From Leptospira sp. (GTDB taxonomy: Bacteria; Spirochaetota; Leptospiria; Leptospirales; Leptospiraceae), in contig JAPZRK010000026.1 in the NCBI GenBank assembly GCA_027531445.1, forward strand, positions 1 through 6,763: a DNA stretch of 6,763 nt. The letters run 5' to 3'. Every line of letters starts with the position of its first letter. The first letter of the stretch is position 1. The translations under genes were made by a program, and so were the position numbers. The notes under the pieces were generated by a model. That model made no database searches. It saw only the letters and a program-made list of their open reading frames with translations, and was not told the origin of the DNA. This document shows positions 4,788 through 6,763 of this stretch, piece after piece.

Positions 4788-6763
4788 TTAATATTTCTGA
4801 AATCTACTATCATCTTCTCCAGAATCGGTTCTCTGAGAACTCAATTGATTCTGAACACCTGTTTTGATCCGTTTTGCATCTTTTGTATTTTGGAAATTCA
4901 ATTTTGTCAGTTTGAAGAAGCTGATGGAAGAAAGAAGCTGAGCCGCCTGTGACTTTAATTCTTCGGCAATCGCGGCTAGTTCTTCTGAAGCTGACGCACT
5001 TTGTTGTGATACCTGATCCAACTGTGACATCGCCTTATTGACTTCGTTTACTCCTGACGACTGTTCTTGGCTCGCCGCTGAGATTTCTTGCACAAGGTCA
5101 GCCGTTCTATTGATCGCTGGGACAATTTCTTCAATGAGCTTTCCTGCAGTTTCGGCGATTTGAACAGATCCGCCCGCCAAAGTTCCAATTTCGTTCGCTG
5201 ACTTCTGGCTCCGCTCTGCAAGTTTTCTCACTTCAGATGCCACGACTGCAAAACCTTTACCATGTTCACCAGCCCTTGCTGCTTCAATAGCGGCATTCAA
5301 GGCGAGTAGGTTGGTTTGGTAGGCGATGTCTTCAATGATTGAAATCTTATCTGCGATTTCTTTCATTGCCGAAACAGTATTTTTTACCGCTTCACCACCT
5401 TGTTTTGCTTCCCTTGCAGATTTTGTCGCAATGGAGTCAGTTTGTTTTGCATTTTCTGCATTTTGATCGATAGATGCACCCATTTCTTCGAGTGAAGCAG
5501 ATGTTTCTTCAACGGATGCGGCTTGTTCACTAGCACCTTGAGAGAGAGTGCTAGCAGTAGATGAAACTTCTTCAGCAGCATTACTTAAGGAATCTGCTTT
5601 CATTTTTACTTCACCCAGTATGGATTCAAGTTTAGCGAGAGTATTATTTACATACTCTTTTAACATACCAAAAGTGCCTTGGTAATCATTCGTAATGATA
5701 GCGCTTAAATCACCGTTTGATAACTTTTCTAATGAAGTTACAACATCGTTGAGTCCTTTGGATGAGATATCCATCAGATTGTTCATACCCGTTGATAAAT
5801 TTAAGAAGAAACCATCCTTTCCTTCCATTCCAATTCTTCTCGAGAAATCACCTCGAATGGCGGCATTGACTAAGCTGTCGATTTCATCTTGGATTCGTGT
5901 CTGGTTTGTAATATCGTTCCATTCGACAACCGATCCTAGTCGCTGGCCTTTTTCGTTGATAATTGGGTTTGCGATAAGTGAAAAATGCCTTCCACCAATT
6001 GTAATCGTTGTTCTATGGGTATTTGTAAATGAACCTAACATACTTCTTTGGTGGGATGGATTTTTATGAAAACTATCAATATTGGCACCCATCAAATCAC
6101 GTAGATTGAAGTTTGAGAGTTGTTTTTGAATGTCTCGTTCCCCGTTTGCGAACATTTGTTGGATTGCCTTGTTCATGTAGACAACCTTGAGATCTGGGTC
6201 AGCCATCATTACATTGGTTGTTACATTGTCTAAGGCAACTTTGATTCTAAGTGATTCATTAAGGATGCGGATCCTTTCTTCTTCCATTGCGTTGATTTCT
6301 GTTACATCTGCCCATTCTACAACGCTTCCAAATCTTTCGCCATTTTCGTTTATGATTGGGTTAGCTATCAAGTTGAATTGACGACCACCAATATTAATGC
6401 TAGAGCGAAATTCTGATGTAAAAGATGCTAACAATTTTCTTTGATGACTTGGATCCTTATGGAAGCCGTCAATATTGAATCCCATAAGATCTTTTAAAGA
6501 GAAGTTTCGTAGTTGGGTTTTAATCTCAGACTCTGATGCTGCAAACATCACCTTAATCGCTTTATTCATATAAACAACGTTCAAGTTGTTGTCGGCCATC
6601 ATTACATTGGTAGAAACATTATCTAAGGCTGTTTTGATACGAGCCATTTCGATGAGCGATCTCTTTTGCTCAGTGATCACGTTTGCATATTTAATCACTT
6701 TAGCGGGTTTACCACTTATATCTAAGATAGGTGAATAGCGCGCCTGTAACCAGACTTCCTTGC
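4788..6763 (-). CDS. Methyl-accepting chemotaxis protein with multiple PAS domains (5' end outside window), Aer2-like
   Basis: Chemoreceptor that senses a signal through PAS domains and controls CheA through CheW. The first in-frame start codon inside the window is GTG at 6698 (636 residues, numbering used here). The frame stays open to the edge, and the upstream codons read KEVWLQARYSPILD then GKPAKVIKYANVITEQ, the typical end of a PAS domain; the true start is therefore beyond 6763. Then come two near-identical PAS domains (about 21-134 and 152-265), each with FHK-x-PSHQR and GGR-x-F-x-LIANPIIN and ending VVEW. HAMP-like units lie at about 271-315 and 316-362. The kinase-control hairpin covers about 370-590 with its tip near 458-497 (YQTNLLALNAAIEAARAGE). 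Likely methylation or deamidation segments are SVEETSASLEEM (395-406) and SASASEELAAIAEE (567-580). A flexible tail ends in RFQKY. No transmembrane segment is visible, so it may be cytoplasmic, but the missing N-terminus could hold one. It is probably cotranscribed with cheW-cheD-cheB. Confidence 0.93.
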   Translation of the reverse strand, partial: KEVWLQARYSPILDISGKPAKVIKYANVITEQKRSLIEMARIKTALDNVSTNVMMADNNLNVVYMNKAIKVMFAASESEIKTQLRNFSLKDLMGFNIDGFHKDPSHQRKLLASFTSEFRSSINIGGRQFNLIANPIINENGERFGSVVEWADVTEINAMEEERIRILNESLRIKVALDNVTTNVMMADPDLKVVYMNKAIQQMFANGERDIQKQLSNFNLRDLMGANIDSFHKNPSHQRSMLGSFTNTHRTTITIGGRHFSLIANPIINEKGQRLGSVVEWNDITNQTRIQDEIDSLVNAAIRGDFSRRIGMEGKDGFFLNLSTGMNNLMDISSKGLNDVVTSLEKLSNGDLSAIITNDYQGTFGMLKEYVNNTLAKLESILGEVKMKADSLSNAAEEVSSTASTLSQGASEQAASVEETSASLEEMGASIDQNAENAKQTDSIATKSAREAKQGGEAVKNTVSAMKEIADKISIIEDIAYQTNLLALNAAIEAARAGEHGKGFAVVASEVRKLAERSQKSANEIGTLAGGSVQIAETAGKLIEEIVPAINRTADLVQEISAASQEQSSGVNEVNKAMSQLDQVSQQSASASEELAAIAEELKSQAAQLLSSISFFKLTKLNFQNTKDAKRIKTGVQNQLSSQRTDSGEDDSRFQKY
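5907..6248 (-). repeat. PAS domain copy 2 of the tandem duplication in the mcp gene
   Basis: Encodes residues 151-264 of the receptor. By hand alignment it matches copy 1 at about 78 of 114 residues (roughly 68%) with no gaps, in register with a period of 131 residues (393 bases). It keeps His211 (FHKNPSHQR) and Trp260 (VVEW), 49 residues apart. Confidence 0.85.
6300..6641 (-). repeat. PAS domain copy 1 of the tandem duplication in the mcp gene
   Basis: Encodes residues 20-133 of the receptor as numbered from the GTG at 6698. It is followed by a short helical linker rich in Glu and Arg before copy 2. It keeps His80 (FHKDPSHQR) and Trp129 (VVEW), 49 residues apart as in copy 2. The most divergent stretches between copies are the FAASESEIK and SEFRSS segments. 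Confidence 0.85.

Noticed and set aside
5695..6069. 124-codon plus-strand open frame opposite the receptor gene.
   Set aside because: It lies wholly antisense to the PAS and HAMP coding region, with no recognisable domain and no convincing ribosome site.

Overview
The window reads as a fully coding stretch of a moderately AT-rich spirochete chromosome. Leptospira, possibly a saprophytic species, is the best guess. This is inferred from overall protein character, base composition and the mcp-cheW-cheD-cheB arrangement. No rRNA or other taxonomic marker is present to prove it.

Layout: one plus-strand gene (about 1-2698) faces a minus-strand chemotaxis cluster (2714-6763), and the two meet tail to tail across only 15 bases. 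The plus-strand gene encodes a biotin-dependent carboxylase subunit with an N-terminal biotin carboxylase ATP-grasp module and a C-terminal biotinyl domain (EVMKM). It is longer than usual acyl-CoA carboxylase alpha subunits because of an insertion in the ATP-lid region and a long unassigned middle segment.

The minus-strand cluster reads, in transcription order, mcp (5' end outside the window), cheW, cheD, cheB. The genes are 15 bp apart (mcp/cheW), overlapping by ATGA (cheW/cheD) and 2 bp apart (cheD/cheB), so they look like one translationally coupled operon. The products form a signalling and adaptation module: a receptor without visible membrane segments in this window, a coupling protein that links it to a CheA kinase, a glutamine deamidase (CheD) and a response-regulated methylesterase/deamidase (CheB). 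CheA, CheY and CheR are not in the window.

The most interesting gene is the receptor. It carries a near-duplicate pair of PAS domains (about 68% identical by hand count), each with a His and a Trp 49 residues apart. That is the same spacing as the haem ligand His and the oxygen-stabilising Trp of the Pseudomonas Aer2 receptor PAS domain. The pair is followed by a HAMP-like double unit, a standard kinase-control hairpin and a C-terminal RFQKY tail that fits the CheR/CheB-tethering pentapeptide pattern. The frame also stays open to the window edge and encodes the end of a third, different PAS domain, so the gene is longer than its first internal start suggests. A tandem-haem, Aer2-like oxygen or gas receptor is a reasonable, testable hypothesis.

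There is no gap longer than 15 bases between genes. I see no RNA genes, mobile elements or CRISPR arrays.
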